A stretch of 55,078 nucleotides of DNA from Candidatus Gastranaerophilales bacterium (GCA_944326015.1 CALVCJ010000002.1:1-55078), one strand, 5' to 3'; shown: positions 7,641 to 16,371, counted from the first letter of the stretch. Notes: a model not told the origin generated them from the sequence alone. Numbers and translations are program-made.

Positions 7641-9173
7641 ATGGCACAACAAATTCACGAACCAAATTCATCAAAAGAACAAATAAGACAAACCAGAATT
7701 CAAAAACTTGCAGATCTAGCAGATAAAGGAGTAAATCCATATCCTTATTCTTTTGATAAAGATGCGGATGCAGCATTTCTTCAAGACAAATACAAAAATC
7801 TTGAAGCAGGAGTTGAAACAGAAGACAAATATTCTGTAGCAGGACGTGTTATGGCAATACGCAACACTGGAATGTTTATTGATTTAATGGATGCATCAGG
7901 AAAAATTCAGATATTTTCACATAAAGAAAATCTCTCTGAAGACCAGATGAAAATTCTCAAACTTATTGATATCGGTGATATTGTAGGATTTACAGGCACC
8001 ATAAGAAGAACTCCAAGAGGAGAATTATCTATAAAATCAACTTCTTTAAAACTACTATCAAAAGCTCTTCTTCCTCTGCCAAACAAACAAATCAGCAAAG
8101 AAAAAATGGAAGAATTGTCTAATTATCACGGCATGAGTGACGTTGAATTGAAATATCGTCAAAGATATGTTGATTTGATCGTAAATGAAGACAGCAGAAA
8201 TACATTTAGAAAAAGAAGTCTGATAATCCAAAAAATAAGAGAATATCTTGCAAAAGAAGGATTTATAGAAGTTGAAACACCTATTTTGCAGACAATGGCG
8301 ACAGGAGCCAATGCAAGACCATTTACGACGCATCATAACGCATTGGATATGGATTTAACATTGAGAATTGCCCTTGAATTATACCTCAAACGGCTTATTG
8401 TCGGGGGAATTTCGGAACGTGTGTTTGAAATTGGGAAATGCTTTAGAAATGAAGGTATTGATACACGACACAACCCAGAGTTTACAATGATTGAACTATA
8501 TCAGGCATACGCTGACTATAATGACATGATGACACTTACAGAAAACATGGTTGCCTATGTTGCTCAGGAAGTTCTTGGGACAATGAAAATTAAATATGGA
8601 GAACATGAAATTGATCTGACACCGCCGTGGGATAGAAAAACAATGCTTGGCTCTATTAAAGAAGCTACCGGTGTTGATTTCATGGAAATTTACAGCGCAA
8701 AACAGGCAGTTGAAACAGCACGCAGTTTGAATGTTACAGTTGATGATAACATGAACTGGGGACAGGTTATTGAAGCTGTTTTTGAAGAAAAAATAGAACC
8801 TTCATTAATTCAACCATGTCATATCATAGATTATCCAAGAGAGGTTTCTCCGCTTGCAAAAGTTCATCGTGATAACGACAGATTGACTGAACGTTTTGAA
8901 ACACGTGTTAACGGATGGGAAATTGCAAATGCTTTCTCAGAACTTACAGATCCTATTGACCAAAGAATGCGATTTGAAGCACAGTCTCAGGCAAAAGCCG
9001 CCGGAGATGAAGAAGCCATGGAAATTGATGAAGACTTTATAACTGCTCTTGAATACGGCATGCCTCCAACTGGTGGTATGGGACTTGGTATCGACAGACT
9101 CGTTATGCTTTTAACAGATTCACCGTCAATTAGAGATGTAATAGCATTTCCGACTATGAAAAGTAAAAATTAA
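7641..9173 (+). CDS. lysS: Lysyl-tRNA synthetase, class II
   Basis: The enzyme charges tRNA-Lys with lysine. The 510-residue protein has the N-terminal OB-fold anticodon-binding domain (about 60-150; VAGRVMAIRNTGMFIDLMD) and the class II catalytic core: motif 1 around FIEVETPILQ, motif 2 FRNEGIDTRHNPEFTMIE, and motif 3 GMGLGIDRLVML near the C-terminus. It is a single-gene unit with its own promoter and terminator. No unusual features were seen. Confidence 0.95.
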   Translation: MAQQIHEPNSSKEQIRQTRIQKLADLADKGVNPYPYSFDKDADAAFLQDKYKNLEAGVETEDKYSVAGRVMAIRNTGMFIDLMDASGKIQIFSHKENLSEDQMKILKLIDIGDIVGFTGTIRRTPRGELSIKSTSLKLLSKALLPLPNKQISKEKMEELSNYHGMSDVELKYRQRYVDLIVNEDSRNTFRKRSLIIQKIREYLAKEGFIEVETPILQTMATGANARPFTTHHNALDMDLTLRIALELYLKRLIVGGISERVFEIGKCFRNEGIDTRHNPEFTMIELYQAYADYNDMMTLTENMVAYVAQEVLGTMKIKYGEHEIDLTPPWDRKTMLGSIKEATGVDFMEIYSAKQAVETARSLNVTVDDNMNWGQVIEAVFEEKIEPSLIQPCHIIDYPREVSPLAKVHRDNDRLTERFETRVNGWEIANAFSELTDPIDQRMRFEAQSQAKAAGDEEAMEIDEDFITALEYGMPPTGGMGLGIDRLVMLLTDSPSIRDVIAFPTMKSKN

Positions 9174-9175
9174 AG

Positions 9176-9198
9176 AAGAGCCAAAAGGCTCTTTTTTT
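9176..9198 (+). terminator. lysS terminator
   Basis: Stem AAGAGCC/GGCTCTT with a four-A loop followed by T residues begins three bases after the lysS stop codon. Confidence 0.85.
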
Positions 9199-9215
9199 AC
9201 TGATAAACTAAAAAG

Positions 9216-9242
9216 AAAAGACCGGCCCCCACCGGTCTTTTT
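9216..9242. terminator. Bidirectional terminator between lysS and the prepilin-like gene
   Basis: A 10-bp stem AAAAGACCGG/CCGGTCTTTT with a 6-base loop has A runs on one side and T runs on the other, so it can stop transcription from both directions. It separates the convergent lysS and prepilin-like genes. Confidence 0.8.
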
Positions 9243-9266
9243 ATGAAAGATGAAAGGAGCTGAAAT

Positions 9267-9944
9267 TTAGTAATATGTAATTTTCCAACCGTCATCAATA
9301 ACTCTTGCTGTACAAGTGAGACCAGATGCAGCTCTATTACAATTATACGTATTATCAGTGCCGCTGGGAACTATCTCGCTTCCGTTAAGGACAAAAGCGA
9401 AAATATCACGTCCCATCTGATTCGGGTTGGCATTACCGTTTACATCTATAATAAATACTACTGAATCTTTTTTTACATTGACACCAAACTCGGAACGAAC
9501 AATATCCTTTGGATATACATTCATTATAACATTCATTCCATCAATAAGTGTAAACATATACTGGTACATTTGCGCTCTTGCAAGATAAACCTTGCCACTT
9601 AAAAATTTTGTCGGATACTGCCAGCATCCAGTTGCATTAGAACATTCTCTTACAACCTTAAAATAAGGCTTATAATAAGAAAAAGCAAGCGCCGATGAGT
9701 CCTGCGAATACTGATCGAGTCCCCAGAAATTCGGTGATGACCTGTCAAGGATTACGTACATCGTAACCTGACTAACAGAAGTGTAAAATTTCTTTAATGC
9801 AGCCATATTCTTAATATCGCTGATTTTTGCTACTAAACCGAATATAGTTAAAGATGCAATAACACCAATAATAGCCAGAGTGAATAATGCCTCTGACATA
9901 GTTAATCCTGAATGTTTTTTGTTCAATATTCTTTTGTAATTCAT
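9267..9944 (-). CDS. Type IV prepilin-like / pseudopilin-like protein
   Basis: The protein has the short basic leader and hydrophobic helix of type IV prepilins. Cleavage would fall in HSG/LTMSEALFTLAIIGVIASL, giving Leu at +1 and Glu at +5 of the mature protein. The start at MNYKRIL was chosen over an upstream in-frame start because it gives a normal leader of 13 residues. The C-terminal globular part carries DVNGNANPNQMGRDIFAF, an Asp/Asn-rich loop also found in the prepilin-like genes at 30.6 and 42.2 kb, and ends in Cys...DDGWKITYY. There is no poly-G tract here, unlike three relatives in this window. Substrate of PilD-type peptidase by inference; partner pili unknown. Confidence 0.8.
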   Translation of the reverse strand: MNYKRILNKKHSGLTMSEALFTLAIIGVIASLTIFGLVAKISDIKNMAALKKFYTSVSQVTMYVILDRSSPNFWGLDQYSQDSSALAFSYYKPYFKVVRECSNATGCWQYPTKFLSGKVYLARAQMYQYMFTLIDGMNVIMNVYPKDIVRSEFGVNVKKDSVVFIIDVNGNANPNQMGRDIFAFVLNGSEIVPSGTDNTYNCNRAASGLTCTARVIDDGWKITYY

Positions 9945-10126
9945 AAGACCAAACTTCTTATATTTATATAATATAAGAAACCCCATTTTTAACAATACAT
10001 ATATTAAATATATACCCAAATAAACAAAAAATTAACATGTTTTATAAAGATTAATTACAAAATAATAATAATTTTTAAAAATTTTTATTATGGACATAAA
10101 AAAATTTTTATCATAGATTAAAAGAT

Positions 10127-11251
10127 ATGCTAAAAAATTATAATGATATTCTTAAAAATTTAAAACAAAACTCCCATTTTAGATATATCAATAATTTTGA
10201 TGGAAAAAATGAAAAATATATTTTTCTTGACGGGAAAAAATTGCTGAATTTATCATCAAACAACTATCTTGGCTTTGCAGACAATAAAACAGTTACAGAT
10301 GAATTTTTGAATTATGCGGGTGATAAATATTCATTCGGAAGTGCCTCAGCAAGACTTCTCACTGGAACATTACCCGTATATAAAGAGCTTGAAGATTTAA
10401 TATCCGAAATGTTTAAGAAAGAAAGAACACTGCTATTTAACAGCGGTTACCATGCAAATGTCGGAATTAGCAGCTCGATTGCAGGTAAAGGTGACGTTAT
10501 TTTCTCAGATAAACTTAATCATGCCAGCATTATTGACGGGATGAAACTTTCTGAAAGCAAATTCTTCAGATACCCTCATAATAATATGGAGGCTCTTGAA
10601 AAACTTCTCATCAGGGAACGAAATAACTTTAATAATGCCGTCATAGTCTCTGAAAGCGTATTTTCAATGGATGGTGATATTGCTGATTTAAACAGACTTG
10701 TGGAATTAAAAGAAAAATACAACTGTATTTTAATTCTTGATGAGGCACATGCATTCGGAGTTTTTGGTAAGAACGGACTGGGGGTAACGGAAACACTCGA
10801 AATCACTGATAAGGTTGACTTAATTATAGGGACTTTCGGTAAAGCAATAGGTTCAATGGGAGCCTTTGCAACAGGAAATAGAATCTTAATTGATTATCTT
10901 ATAAATAAAGCACGCTCATTTATCTTTTCAACAGCGTTACCGCCTATAAATGTCGCCTTTTCAAAATGGATTATTGAAAACAAACTTACCTGTACATTTG
11001 AAAAACGAATAAATATGCTAAAAATCGGCAAGAAAGCCGGAAGCGAAAGTCACATAATCCCTGTTATAATCGGAGGTAATAAAGAAACAATAGAAACTTG
11101 TGATATTCTTTTTCATAACGGCTATTTTACACTTCCAATAAGACCTCCTACAGTTCCTGAAGGGACATCACGTCTAAGATTGTCACTAACAACAGAAATT
11201 ACGGAAAAGGAATTATCCAATGCAATATTACTGGCTAAACAAACAAAATAA
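10127..11251 (+). CDS. bioF: 8-amino-7-oxononanoate synthase (KAPA synthase)
   Basis: This PLP enzyme condenses pimeloyl-ACP with L-alanine to KAPA, the first ring-forming precursor of biotin. Family features are LNLSSNNYLGF, SASARLLTGT, the DEAHAFG motif and the cofactor lysine in TFGKAIGSMG. At 374 residues it is slightly short for the family. Its last 32 bases overlap the start of bioG, so the operon is tightly coupled. An AT-rich promoter region of about 100 bases precedes it and no strong ribosome binding site was found. The later genes bioA, bioD and bioB are not in this window. Confidence 0.9.
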   Translation: MLKNYNDILKNLKQNSHFRYINNFDGKNEKYIFLDGKKLLNLSSNNYLGFADNKTVTDEFLNYAGDKYSFGSASARLLTGTLPVYKELEDLISEMFKKERTLLFNSGYHANVGISSSIAGKGDVIFSDKLNHASIIDGMKLSESKFFRYPHNNMEALEKLLIRERNNFNNAVIVSESVFSMDGDIADLNRLVELKEKYNCILILDEAHAFGVFGKNGLGVTETLEITDKVDLIIGTFGKAIGSMGAFATGNRILIDYLINKARSFIFSTALPPINVAFSKWIIENKLTCTFEKRINMLKIGKKAGSESHIIPVIIGGNKETIETCDILFHNGYFTLPIRPPTVPEGTSRLRLSLTTEITEKELSNAILLAKQTK

Positions 11252-11870
11252 CGATAAGCTTATTATATTTTTTACCGGCTGGAGTTTTGATTATAAGCCG
11301 TTTGAATTTCTTAACTGTGAGAACTTTGATGTATTAATGTTTTTTGACTACAACAATACGGAGATTCCTCAGATTCCGAAATATAAAGAGTATTTTCTCA
11401 TAAGCTGGTCAATGGGTGTTTTCACTGCATACCTGTTAAAAGATAAACTTCCTTCATTTTCAAAAAGAATTGCCGTTAACGGAACGCCTTTTCCTGTGGA
11501 TGATGAATTCGGAATTCCGCGGAAACCGTTTCTTCTAACCCTTCGCCACGCTGCAAAAGGGCTTGAATGGAAATTTTACCGGAATGTATTTGATACAGAA
11601 CAGGAGTTTAGCAGATACATACAGGCCTCGGTAGAACGAACAATAGAAAATCGTGTACAGGAACTTAATTCCCTTTACGAAAGGATAAAAAATACTACTG
11701 TATCTTATGAACATTATTATGATAGAGCTATAATCAGCAAGAATGATAAAATTATTCCGGCTGCAAATCAGATTAACTTCTGGCAGAATAATGCAAAAAC
11801 AGAACTGCTTGAAAGCGGACATTTTCCATATTATAATTTTAAAAGCTGGAATGAAATATTATGCAAATAA
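11220..11870 (+). CDS. bioG: Pimeloyl-ACP methyl ester esterase, BioG (DUF452) type
   Basis: BioG-type alpha/beta hydrolases remove the methyl group from pimeloyl-ACP methyl ester and end the BioC-started pimelate pathway. The 216-residue protein shows the DUF452 pattern: an N-terminal FFTGWSFDYKPF, the nucleophile Ser in ISWSMGVF, an Asp in SKNDKIIPA, and a His in ESGHFPYY, a plausible catalytic triad. It overlaps bioF by 32 bases and bioC by 10 bases, which makes co-translation likely and supports the biotin assignment. Alternatives such as BioH are less likely given length and motif spacing. Confidence 0.82.
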   Translation: MQYYWLNKQNNDKLIIFFTGWSFDYKPFEFLNCENFDVLMFFDYNNTEIPQIPKYKEYFLISWSMGVFTAYLLKDKLPSFSKRIAVNGTPFPVDDEFGIPRKPFLLTLRHAAKGLEWKFYRNVFDTEQEFSRYIQASVERTIENRVQELNSLYERIKNTTVSYEHYYDRAIISKNDKIIPAANQINFWQNNAKTELLESGHFPYYNFKSWNEILCK

Positions 11871-12598
11871 ACCCTAAATTAATAAAAAATCAGTTTGAAA
11901 AAAGTCTTGATACATACAATAAAAATGCCCTTGTGCAACAGATTATGGCCAAAAAACTTGTTGAAGAAACCGCAAAAATAAAAAACTATTATGATAATGT
12001 TCTTGAACTTGGTAGCGGTGCAGGACTGTTAACAAGAGAACTTGTAAAAAAAATTCATTTTGAAACATACAGCGCAAATGATTTAGTTGAAAAATCAAAA
12101 TTATATGTTAGTGAAATTATTCCTGAAGCAGCATTTTACTGCGGAAATGCACAGCGTATTAAACCGTCTAAAAAAATGGATTTAATCATATCTAACGCAA
12201 TGTTTCAATGGTTGAAAAATCTTGAAAAAATCAGCCTGCATTATAAAAATATCTTAAATAAAAACGGTATTATTGCTTTCTCTACATTTTCACATGACAA
12301 TTTTAAAGAGATAAAAGACTTAACAGGGCTTTCGCTAAATTATAAATCTTTAGATGAAATAAGAAATATATTTGAAAAAATTTTTGAAATTATACATACT
12401 GAGGAGTTCTCATATACTTTGAATTTTTCAAATCCGCTTGAACTCCTTGCACATATGAAAAATACTGGTGTAAATTCATTAACTACGCAGCATTGGACAT
12501 TCAAAGAAGTCAAAGACTTTTGTGATAAATACAAAGAATTATACCCTCAAATTACTCTCACGTACTCTCCGATTATTGTAATCTGCCAAAAAATCTGA
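11861..12598 (+). CDS. bioC: Malonyl-ACP O-methyltransferase BioC
   Basis: BioC methylates the free carboxyl of malonyl-ACP using S-adenosylmethionine so that the fatty acid machinery can extend it to a pimeloyl chain. The 245-residue protein has the BioC start (FEKSLDTYNKNALVQQIM) and the SAM-binding motif VLELGSGAGLLTREL (about 47-61), followed by LIISNAMFQWL. It is the last gene of the bioF-bioG-bioC unit, and its ATG lies inside the end of bioG. Confidence 0.88.
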   Translation: MQINPKLIKNQFEKSLDTYNKNALVQQIMAKKLVEETAKIKNYYDNVLELGSGAGLLTRELVKKIHFETYSANDLVEKSKLYVSEIIPEAAFYCGNAQRIKPSKKMDLIISNAMFQWLKNLEKISLHYKNILNKNGIIAFSTFSHDNFKEIKDLTGLSLNYKSLDEIRNIFEKIFEIIHTEEFSYTLNFSNPLELLAHMKNTGVNSLTTQHWTFKEVKDFCDKYKELYPQITLTYSPIIVICQKI

Positions 12599-12708
12599 AG
12601 CTAAATAAATAGTACCATTTGTGTATTCCACTTTGTAAAGAAAAAACATATAATATTTACATAAATTCATGTTTATTATTACATGTGGATAAAAAGGACA
12701 GGTAACAA

Positions 12709-13353
12709 TTGTTAAATAATTTCGAAAGTTTTGATAATTCTGAAACATCAGCAAGAAAATCCGCATTAATACAAGAAAGAATAGGACTTGTATCTACCCA
12801 CATGTATAAGCAGTTTCTGGATTATCAACACGCAAATGTCAATACAAATGAAATATTTACAAGAATGATTGATAATTTGCAAATAGTAGTGGATACACTG
12901 AAAGAGGCTTTCTCGTCACGCAACGTAACGACTCAAAACATATATGTAGACACAGACCCGCAAAAATCTGTTGTTATCGTAAACATTTTATGGCACAAAA
13001 TGAGTTTTACAACAAGATGTAATTATCAGCCTCAGGCTCTTTACAGAGAGGACGGCCAGCATCTTTTCTCAAGCAGAATTATGGCTGTAAAAGGCAACTA
13101 CTACGAAATTATGAAGGGTGTAACCGACCACGATGAAGAAATGGGTAAACTGCTTGATAACGAAGTTGCTTCACTCTTTATCCCGCCGGAATCCACTCAA
13201 AATTCCATAATGAAAATAAGACACCTGCCTAATAGAGAATTTTATCTCAATCAGGTTGATGCACCGCGCGAATTTATTTTGAAAGTAGTTGAAACAATTT
13301 GTGGCGGCGGTTTTTACCATGAAGAAGGGGCAAGAAAAAGTTTTAATATATAA
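12709..13353 (+). CDS. Protein of unknown function, 214 residues
   Basis: I do not recognise this protein. It looks soluble, with a helical N-terminal half (about 1-70) and an alpha/beta remainder including SVVIVNILWHKMSFTTRCNY. There is no signal peptide or membrane segment. Translation begins at TTG, chosen because AAGGA lies about 10 bases before it and no in-frame ATG is available for the conserved-looking N-terminus. It stands alone after bioC, about 110 bases away, and converges with a small gene on the other strand. Confidence 0.65.
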   Translation: MLNNFESFDNSETSARKSALIQERIGLVSTHMYKQFLDYQHANVNTNEIFTRMIDNLQIVVDTLKEAFSSRNVTTQNIYVDTDPQKSVVIVNILWHKMSFTTRCNYQPQALYREDGQHLFSSRIMAVKGNYYEIMKGVTDHDEEMGKLLDNEVASLFIPPESTQNSIMKIRHLPNREFYLNQVDAPREFILKVVETICGGGFYHEEGARKSFNI

Positions 13354-13358
13354 AACTT

Positions 13359-13616
13359 TTAACCTTCATCAATAGAGATCTTAGAAGACACTTCAGCTAC
13401 AATACGCTGTACATCAGCCCCGCCAATTGCCACTTCCAAAATCAGGGGGCTATGTATTAAAACAGTTTCAGAATAATCCATTGTATCGACATTAATTATA
13501 TTGAATTCAATGAAATCTTCACCTGCGTATATTAATTTACCATATTCACCACCGGTTGCCCATTTGATAAACATGTATTGATTTTCATACTCTTTAAGTT
13601 TCTCTACCAGTCTCAT
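13359..13616 (-). CDS. Small protein of unknown function
   Basis: An 85-residue product starting MRLVEKLKEYENQ was chosen because GGGGAT lies 6 bases upstream of that ATG. A longer in-frame version adds 14 residues but has no ribosome binding site. Sequence features suggest a small beta-rich domain (QYMFIKWATGGEYGKLIYAG, then strands with FIEFNIINV). I recognise no family; its composition is compatible with a real gene. It is convergent with the 214-residue gene, 5 bases stop to stop. Confidence 0.55.
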   Translation of the reverse strand: MRLVEKLKEYENQYMFIKWATGGEYGKLIYAGEDFIEFNIINVDTMDYSETVLIHSPLILEVAIGGADVQRIVAEVSSKISIDEG

Positions 13617-13710
13617 TCTAAATCCCCGTAAAATGTCTACACTATATATTTTAGTCATTTATTTTAATAAGTCAAGACGAAAATTTATGGGCTTATATAC
13701 ACATTTACAC

Positions 13711-13860
13711 CAGAGCAACTCAATATTGCCATGCTCAGACTAAACTCTGTGTTTCAGCATCTCACTACAATTAGCCTTTGCCTGCATTGCGGACTTTTGC
13801 ACGAAATCAAAGGTTTCGGTAAAAGTCGTCAAACGAATTCAGAGTCAGTCCTAAGTTTAT
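13711..13860. other. Structured non-coding segment, candidate small RNA
   Basis: This part of a nearly 490-base gene-free region is less AT-rich than its surroundings and holds nested stems. GACTTTT (13792-13798) pairs with AAAAGTC (13821-13827) and encloses CGAAA/TTTCG (13802-13806, 13814-13818). Outside this, ACTCTG (13744-13749) pairs with CAGAGT (13840-13845), extended by GACT/AGTC. A separate hairpin GAGCA/TGCTC spans 13713-13736. No ORF is present. It does not match the RNase P, tmRNA, SRP or tRNA signatures I know. Direction is uncertain; terminator-like hairpins follow on the plus strand near 14 kb. Confidence 0.35.
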
Positions 13861-13923
13861 TTCAGTTATGACATATCAAAACTATTTAGTATAAACCTGT
13901 ATATAAGTGCCGAAATTCAAAGC

Positions 13924-13956
13924 AAAAAAGAAAAGCCACACATTTGCGTGACTTTT
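13924..13956 (-). terminator. Terminator-like hairpin on the minus strand
   Basis: Read on the minus strand, an 11-bp stem with G-U pairs (AAAAGUCACGC with GUGUGGCUUUU) and a 4-base loop is followed by CTTTTTT. No annotated gene runs into it from the right, so it may end a short transcript that starts in the aroQ upstream region, or it may insulate aroQ. Confidence 0.5.
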
Positions 13957-13997
13957 GAACAATAATCTTGGGAGGAGATTTGGGGATAGTTGTACAT

Positions 13998-14024
13998 GCA
14001 TGATAATGCAAGCATGCTTTTTTT
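13998..14024 (+). terminator. Terminator-like hairpin upstream of aroQ
   Basis: GCATG (13998-14002) pairs with CATGC (14013-14017), followed by seven T. It could end a small RNA from the structured segment upstream. The stem is short, so support is moderate. Confidence 0.4.
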
Positions 14025-14055
14025 GTTACACATGTAATTAAAAAATTAATAAAAA

Positions 14056-14084
14056 TTTACAATTTCTTGATTTTATATTATAAT
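14056..14084 (+). promoter_or_regulatory. aroQ promoter
   Basis: TTTACA (14056-14061) and a perfect TATAAT (14079-14084) are separated by the ideal 17 bases, about 20 bases before the aroQ start. GAGG lies 6 bases before the ATG. Confidence 0.7.
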
Positions 14085-14102
14085 AGTGGTTAGAGGTAAA
14101 CT

Positions 14103-14549
14103 ATGAGAATACTTGTTATAAATGGTGTGAATATGAATATGCTTGGTTTTCGGGAACCTGAAAAATACGGAAGCATGACATTAAAAGATTTAGAAAAAGA
14201 GTTATATGCTTTCTCATTTGAACTCGGAATTGATATTGAGACTTTTCAAAGTAACTTTGAAGGAGAAATTGTCGAAAAAATCCATGATGTAAAGAAAAAA
14301 TTTGACGGAATTATAATAAATGCCGGTGCATACACCCATACAAGTATTGCGATAAGAGATGCAATTTCCTCAGTTAATGTTCCAACAGTTGAAATTCATA
14401 TGACAAATATTTATAAAAGAGAAGACTTTAGACATCATTCATATATTGCGCCTGTATGTATGGGACAAATTTCGGGATTCGGAGTAAACAGTTATAAATT
14501 GGGTCTTAAAGCAGTTGTCGATTATTTAAACATTAATGACAACGAATAA
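14103..14549 (+). CDS. aroQ: 3-dehydroquinate dehydratase, type II
   Basis: The enzyme removes water from 3-dehydroquinate in the shikimate pathway. The 148-residue protein has the type II hallmarks: NGVNMNMLGFREPEKYG (catalytic Arg/Tyr loop), QSNFEGE, INAGAYTHTS, and VEIHMTNIYKREDFRHHS with the catalytic His. The position that is usually His in QSNHEG is Phe here; otherwise the motifs are intact. Normal length, single-gene unit with its own promoter. No other shikimate gene is nearby. Confidence 0.92.
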   Translation: MRILVINGVNMNMLGFREPEKYGSMTLKDLEKELYAFSFELGIDIETFQSNFEGEIVEKIHDVKKKFDGIIINAGAYTHTSIAIRDAISSVNVPTVEIHMTNIYKREDFRHHSYIAPVCMGQISGFGVNSYKLGLKAVVDYLNINDNE

Positions 14550-14598
14550 ATTTTTCGACTTTTTGTTCGTTATTGCTTTATTAACAATGACAAATTAA

Positions 14599-14958
14599 TC
14601 ATTTTTGGAATTCTTCGACAAACGCTTTGCCCACAGCAAGCGCTTTTAATTCAGGTTGCTCAACACCAGCTTCAGCATATTTTTTTTCTGCAAGTTCAGC
14701 AACATCAAGAGCACGTTTTGCAAGTTCCGGATTAGACGCAAAAATTTTGATATCATTTTCGAGATTATCAACTTTAACAGCAGAACGATCAGCCGGATTA
14801 TCAGGAATTTCATTAATCTCTTTTTTCGGAACATCAGACTCCTGAACAGCTTGAGCATCTTGCAGATTGTCAGTTTTTACAGCGTCGGTTTTTTGTACCT
14901 GTGATTGTGTTTGCGGTGGAATGTTCGGACCTTGCGAGTTTTTTGGTATTTCGTTCAT
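14599..14958 (-). CDS. Small Pro/Gln/Asp-rich protein of unknown function
   Basis: A 119-residue protein beginning MNEIPKNSQG. I chose the inner ATG because GAGG sits 8 bases before it, whereas the upstream in-frame GTG overlaps that site. The first about 60 residues are polar and probably disordered (Pro, Gln, Asn, Asp, Val). The last about 50 form a predicted amphipathic helical domain (NPELAKRALDVAELAEKKYAE). No signal peptide and no recognised family. It is convergent with aroQ. Confidence 0.6.
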   Translation of the reverse strand: MNEIPKNSQGPNIPPQTQSQVQKTDAVKTDNLQDAQAVQESDVPKKEINEIPDNPADRSAVKVDNLENDIKIFASNPELAKRALDVAELAEKKYAEAGVEQPELKALAVGKAFVEEFQK

Positions 14959-15204
14959 AGTCACATCCTCATTTCTTTTTCGGGGTTACAGCACTTTGCC
15001 GCAACAATTTTACTCTGTATTCTCGTTTTTAGTTTTAAAACATCAAAACGAAATTTTTTGCTAGTTTGTAAAAAAAAAATTACAAAAATTAATATATAAC
15101 CTTTTCTTACAGACTGTTTATGTTATATTAAAAGTACAACAAAACTGATTATTTATATATAAACGTTATATAAAGTATACAACATTAAGGAAACTATTGC
15201 AACT

Positions 15205-16335
15205 ATGAATTTTACTAATTTATTTAGTAGTATAAACCCAAAAGAAGTTATAAAAAACCTTCCGGATGCAGTATTTGTGGTAGATTTGGACGGGCGCATT
15301 GTCTGGGCAAATGATAAAGCTGCCGTAATTTTCGAAAGTAAAGCAAGAGATTTAAAAGGCTTAAATTTCGATGAAATAGTTGCTAACGGACTTTTTCTGG
15401 CTGAAAAATCATATTCAAAAAGGAACTCTGTAGTTACTGGTGCATTTACCATTGAAGGAAAAGAATTCTTTATTGAAATGAATGCTAAAAAGTATGTTGA
15501 ACAATACTTCATCACTATAAGAGATGTTACTGCTATGACTAATGTTCTTACAATTGCAGAAAGAACAGGGCGGCTAAATAAAGAGAAAAACGTTATGTTT
15601 GCAAAATTGTCTAATGAAATTAAATCGCCAATTCAGTCAATTATAGGATTTTCTCAGGCACTTTTAGACGGTCTAGGCGGTGAAATAAATGAAAAACAAA
15701 ATAAATATGTAAAAATTATTAACAAAAATTCTACTGAATTACTTTATTTTATGGATAAATTTCTGGAATTTGCCAGAGCGGAATCTTCACTTTTTCATTG
15801 TGAAAACCAAATTTTTGATCTGGTAAATACTATACAGACAGTTGTGAGAAATAATGAAAATGTGCTTAACCAGAAGGGGTTAAACGTAGGCTATGACTTT
15901 GAAGAATTTACAAAAAGAGCCATTTACAGCGATGAAAATGCTGTTAAAATAATCTTGCAAAATGTAATTGAAACTTCAATAAAACTTACTGATGTAGGCT
16001 CAATAACAATAAAAGTAAAATATCCTGATATGGATTTAGTAGAAAGATGCGGTGCCAAAATAACAAAAGCCTCAAATTCGCTTTCTTACGTAGAAATTAC
16101 GGTGAGTGATACAGGTATGGGACTTGCGGAATCAGAGCAGGAAGGTATATTTGAGCCTTATACACAGCTTGATAAAAACCGCAAAAAAACTATTGTAAGA
16201 TCGTTAAGTCTTGGTACAGCTTATACACTCCTAAAACGTATGGGCGGGGCAATATGGGTTAATTCGGAAGTAATGAAGGGCAGCACTTTCCATATCATTC
16301 TGCCAGTTGAAAAAGAAATACAGACTGAAATGTAA
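15205..16335 (+). CDS. PAS / histidine-kinase-like protein lacking the phosphoacceptor His
   Basis: Domain order is that of a cytoplasmic sensor kinase: PAS domain (about 15-110; LPDAVFVVDLDGRIVWAN), HisKA-like helix pair (about 125-190) and a HATPase-like domain (about 235-372). The H-box reads FAKLSNEIKSP, with Asn137 where the phosphorylated His should be (codon AAT at 15613). The N-box second Asn is replaced (NVIETSIKLT), and the G2 box is SLSLG instead of GLGLA, although the G1 box DTGMG is intact. It is therefore probably unable to autophosphorylate and more likely a ligand sensor or scaffold. No response regulator is adjacent; an ABC ATPase follows 36 bases later on the same strand. 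Confidence 0.78.
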   Translation: MNFTNLFSSINPKEVIKNLPDAVFVVDLDGRIVWANDKAAVIFESKARDLKGLNFDEIVANGLFLAEKSYSKRNSVVTGAFTIEGKEFFIEMNAKKYVEQYFITIRDVTAMTNVLTIAERTGRLNKEKNVMFAKLSNEIKSPIQSIIGFSQALLDGLGGEINEKQNKYVKIINKNSTELLYFMDKFLEFARAESSLFHCENQIFDLVNTIQTVVRNNENVLNQKGLNVGYDFEEFTKRAIYSDENAVKIILQNVIETSIKLTDVGSITIKVKYPDMDLVERCGAKITKASNSLSYVEITVSDTGMGLAESEQEGIFEPYTQLDKNRKKTIVRSLSLGTAYTLLKRMGGAIWVNSEVMKGSTFHIILPVEKEIQTEM

Positions 16336-16371
16336 AATAAAGTTCTGTAATATATCTGCAAGAGGGCGAAC

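Noticed and set aside
13659..14102. RNase P RNA, tmRNA or SRP RNA in the structured region
   Set aside because: None of the sequence hallmarks I know (conserved P4 stretch, tRNA-like ends with CCA, SRP tetraloop region) is present.
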